Source of the DNA: Lunatimonas salinarum | Lineage (GTDB): Bacteria; Bacteroidota; Bacteroidia; Cytophagales; Cyclobacteriaceae | Assembly: GCF_017811155.1 (NCBI RefSeq) | Contig: NZ_JACVCV010000001.1 | Location: 124,001 to 188,000, forward strand | Direction of reading: 5' to 3' | DNA: 64,000 nucleotides | Shown here: piece after piece, positions 62,161 to 64,000 of the stretch | Layout: each line of letters starts with the position of its first letter | Position numbering within the stretch: the stretch's first letter is position 1 | Position numbers and translations under genes: made by a program | The notes under the pieces: generated by a model | Seen by the model: the letters and a program-made list of their open reading frames with translations, nothing else | Told to the model about the DNA's origin: nothing | Databases searched by the model: none

Positions 62161-62673
62161 TTACTTGGCTAGTTGCTGCTTGATCTCGCGAATACGCTCC
62201 TTGATGGTAATCTGACCGAAGTCTATCGGATCGGTGACCGCATTCAAAAAATCCGCTACAGCACCCGCATGCGGGGTAGACTTGCCGTCCGCCATGGCTA
62301 CATAGCGCATGGTAGTCCACATGAGCGTCTTAAGCTCTTCCTTACTATCATCGGTCATATAATATTCCACCAACACAGTCTGATGGTCGTGCCATACAAC
62401 CCTGCTCATGATCCGTACCCATTCACCAACTTTGGCAGGGCGTATGTAGGAGATATTGTGGTTATAGATGACCCATGCTGCCTTGTATTTGCGGATAAAA
62501 TCAATCATTTCCACGCCGTATAGCTTGGGAACCTGATCTTCCCTGGCATTGAAGAAATAATCGAAATACTTGGCGTTGTTTAGGTGCTGCAGCGGATCGC
62601 AATCCTGAAAGCGGATAACCACCCTGCTTTCTGTTTCTTTGGGATAATGCCTTTCCGGATCAAATTCAAACAT
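62161..62673 (-). CDS. Hotdog-fold acyl-CoA thioesterase (4HBT-like)
   Basis: 170 residues. The 4-hydroxybenzoyl-CoA thioesterase signature RFQDCDPLQHLNNAKYFDYF is complete: the Asp after 'D' in QDCD and the HxNN turn bind and hydrolyse the acyl-CoA. Later strands WVIYNHNISYIRPAKVGE and VVWHDHQTVLVEYYM complete the fold. It hydrolyses acyl-CoA esters in the cytoplasm; chain length cannot be told. The C-terminal helix is longer than in most members (about 30 residues, ITIKERIREIKQQL). Convergent with DUF4954. Confidence 0.92.
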   Translation of the reverse strand: MFEFDPERHYPKETESRVVIRFQDCDPLQHLNNAKYFDYFFNAREDQVPKLYGVEMIDFIRKYKAAWVIYNHNISYIRPAKVGEWVRIMSRVVWHDHQTVLVEYYMTDDSKEELKTLMWTTMRYVAMADGKSTPHAGAVADFLNAVTDPIDFGQITIKERIREIKQQLAK

Positions 62674-62786
62674 GAAGAATATTTTTAAAGATAAATAAGC
62701 CCTACAAAGATATATGATTTATATCATGGTTACTTTCTGGAATATTGCTTAAATTAACGTCTTACGCAAATTAACCCACAAAGATC

Positions 62787-63587
62787 ATGAAAATCTTGGT
62801 TCCAACGGATCTATCAGAAAACGCCAAAAATGCGCTGGATTTTGCAAAGAAATATGCTCTGCTCCACAATGCGTCAATTACGTTATTGTATGCTTATTAC
62901 GCTGTATACGACTTCGCCGCTCAAGCAGAGGAGATCGTTGCGGCCATCGAGGAAGATGCCAATAACGCACTTCGAGAAGAAATAAATGCCAATACCGATC
63001 CTCTATACATTGATTACAAAATCGTACAGGGAACCGTATCCAACAGTATCCATGCAATAGTGCTTTCCGGTGATTATGATTTGATTATCATGGGAACACA
63101 AGGAGCAAGCGGCATTAAAAAAGCATTAATTGGCTCCAATACGGCTACGGTGATAAAGGAAAGTCAGGTACCGGTTATTGCTGTCCCGGCAGGTGCGCAA
63201 TTCGAATCCGTAAAATCCATCACCATTTCAGTAGAACTCTCCAATGAGGATGAAAAATTACTGAAAAAGGTCGCTAACCTGACGGAGAACTGGGATCTAC
63301 CCTATACCATCCTGCATGTTTCAAAAAATGAGGATTTCAATAAAGAACTCTCTTTCAAAGGCCTGCAGGCTCATTTAAAAGAGTCCTATCCCGATGATGA
63401 ATTTGAATTTATAAAAATAGCCTCTCCGGATTACGGCACAGGTGCAGAAAACTATTTACGTGAACAAAAGGAAACCATGATGGTGATGTTATCAAAAAAC
63501 AAAACCTTTTTTGAATACCTGTTCAATAAAAGTCAAAGTGTGGCCTTTGCCTATCATACCCATGTCCCTTTGTTGGTAGTTAAGTAG
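62787..63587 (+). CDS. Tandem-domain universal stress protein
   Basis: 266 residues, two UspA domains. Domain 1 (1-135) has MKILVPTDLSENAKNAL, the ATP-loop type sequence GTQGASGIKKALIGSNT (G-x2-G-x9-G-S) and VPVIAVPAG. Domain 2 (145-266) lacks the phosphate loop: VKSITISVELSNEDEKLL ... VMLSKNKTFFEYLFNKS, so only the first domain should bind ATP. Such two-domain proteins respond to starvation, oxygen or envelope stress in many bacteria, with no single known activity. Gene is single, followed closely by the MDR gene 34 bases on. Confidence 0.93.
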   Translation: MKILVPTDLSENAKNALDFAKKYALLHNASITLLYAYYAVYDFAAQAEEIVAAIEEDANNALREEINANTDPLYIDYKIVQGTVSNSIHAIVLSGDYDLIIMGTQGASGIKKALIGSNTATVIKESQVPVIAVPAGAQFESVKSITISVELSNEDEKLLKKVANLTENWDLPYTILHVSKNEDFNKELSFKGLQAHLKESYPDDEFEFIKIASPDYGTGAENYLREQKETMMVMLSKNKTFFEYLFNKSQSVAFAYHTHVPLLVVK

Positions 63588-63621
63588 AAGGGCATGCATG
63601 GGTGCAAATAAAGAAACTTAC

Positions 63622-64000
63622 ATGAGAGCAGTGTGCATTACCAATCCGGGTGGTCCCGACGTCTTGAAAGTGATGGAAAGGGAAATCCCCCAACCGGGGC
63701 CGCATGAGGTATTGATCCAAGTGGCTGCGGCGGGTGTGAACAGGCCCGACGTTTCCCAACGAAAGGGCAATTATCCGGCCCCGCCAGGGTCACCTGCAGA
63801 CATCCCCGGCTTGGAGGTTTCCGGCACCATCGTGGCTGTGGGTGAAAACGTCAAACTCTGGGAGATCGGCGACCAAGTTTGTGCGCTACTAGCGGGTGGC
63901 GGCTATGCGGAGTATGCGGTAGCACCCGAAGAGCAATGTCTAATTATTCCTGAAGGCGTTAGCTTGCAAGAGGCGGCTTCCCTACCAGAAACCTTCTTCA
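63622..64000 (+). CDS. Zinc-free MDR family NAD(P)H:quinone oxidoreductase-like protein, cut by the window end
   Basis: 126 codons up to the window end. The start ATG at 63622 gives MRAVCITNPGGPDVLKV, the usual family start; a frame-compatible ATG at 63598 would add eight residues (MGANKETY). Present: PGPHEVLIQVAAAGVNRPDVSQRKG, IPGLEVSGTIVAVGENV, GDQVCALLAGGGYAEYAV and LQEAASLPETFF. The structural-zinc cysteines of true alcohol dehydrogenases are absent and NRPD, instead of NPVD, is at the active-site loop. The pattern fits zeta-crystallin/PIG3-type quinone oxidoreductases. The Rossmann domain is beyond the end. Confidence 0.9.
   Translation, partial: MRAVCITNPGGPDVLKVMEREIPQPGPHEVLIQVAAAGVNRPDVSQRKGNYPAPPGSPADIPGLEVSGTIVAVGENVKLWEIGDQVCALLAGGGYAEYAVAPEEQCLIIPEGVSLQEAASLPETFF

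Noticed and set aside
1-64000. CRISPR array, tRNA cluster, rRNA or defence island
   Set aside because: No regularly spaced repeats, no cas, restriction or retron genes and no conserved RNA sequences were seen on either strand.

Overview
The window looks like a chromosomal segment of an aerobic, polysaccharide-handling member of the Bacteroidota, most likely order Cytophagales (Cyclobacteriaceae-like). Reasons visible in the sequence: TAnnTTTG -7 promoter boxes with almost no Shine-Dalgarno sites, many exported proteins ending their signal peptide in AQ/AQE, a BamA-like barrel, a DUF4954 protein (family I know from Bacteroidota), menC for menaquinone, and several 'planctomycete-type' families (PSD1, DUF1501, PVC-type CxxCH proteins, DUF1080) that also occur in marine and soil Cytophagales. 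No rRNA, tRNA, CRISPR array, prophage or complete insertion sequence was found.

Layout. 0-6.4 kb holds housekeeping and solitary genes (a truncated histone-deacetylase-fold hydrolase, an acidic hypothetical, a free-standing AlbA_2 protein, a SWIM-SNF2 helicase, a small membrane protein, an acyl-CoA desaturase and an orphan BlaI repressor). 6.4-12.7 kb is a tight minus-strand operon of two tandem PSD1/cytochrome lipoproteins and a Tat-exported DUF1501 partner, downstream of menC and divergent from a QueA-type enzyme. 15.2-19.5 kb is a five-gene minus-strand run (Gfo/Idh/MocA oxidoreductase, 3-hydroxyacyl-CoA-dehydrogenase-like protein, an unknown ORF coupled at both ends, a GT-C glycosyltransferase and a LytTR regulator). 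19.8-25 kb has a small HTH protein, a first PVC-type beta-propeller/HEAT/cytochrome c lipoprotein, a LOG-family enzyme and an exported flavodoxin. 25-30 kb is a minus-strand sugar-acid group (SDR, DenD-like epimerase, GntP permease, SnoaL-like protein, alpha/beta hydrolase).

30.3-38.5 kb is a plus-strand extracellular carbohydrate block: GH16 glucanase, SGNH-like protein, a second propeller/HEAT/cytochrome c protein, a DUF1080 (3-keto-glycoside hydrolase family) lipoprotein, and two tandem outer-membrane proteins. 38.5-48 kb has a MocR regulator divergent from a DinB-like/ilvE pair, a GT2 glycosyltransferase, miaE, a Tat-exported Gfo/Idh/MocA protein, a small membrane protein with a strong Shine-Dalgarno, a BamA-like barrel and a PhnX-like phosphatase.

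48.3-55.7 kb is the most unusual region: a 1288-residue membrane protein joining a cellulose-synthase-type GT2 to two different glycoside-hydrolase barrels, divergently paired with a lipoprotein that repeats its last two domains, followed by a sulfatase. 55.8-64 kb returns to ordinary genes: a small lipoprotein, a DAACS symporter, glmS with a DUF4954 hexapeptide-repeat protein directly behind it, a hotdog thioesterase, a tandem universal stress protein and a truncated zinc-free quinone-oxidoreductase-type MDR protein.

The gene content fits a cell that makes a beta-linked exopolysaccharide, and that harvests external polysaccharides by a mixture of hydrolysis (GH16, sulfatase) and, by inference, oxidation followed by keto-sugar cleavage (propeller-cytochrome proteins, Gfo/Idh/MocA enzymes, DUF1080).
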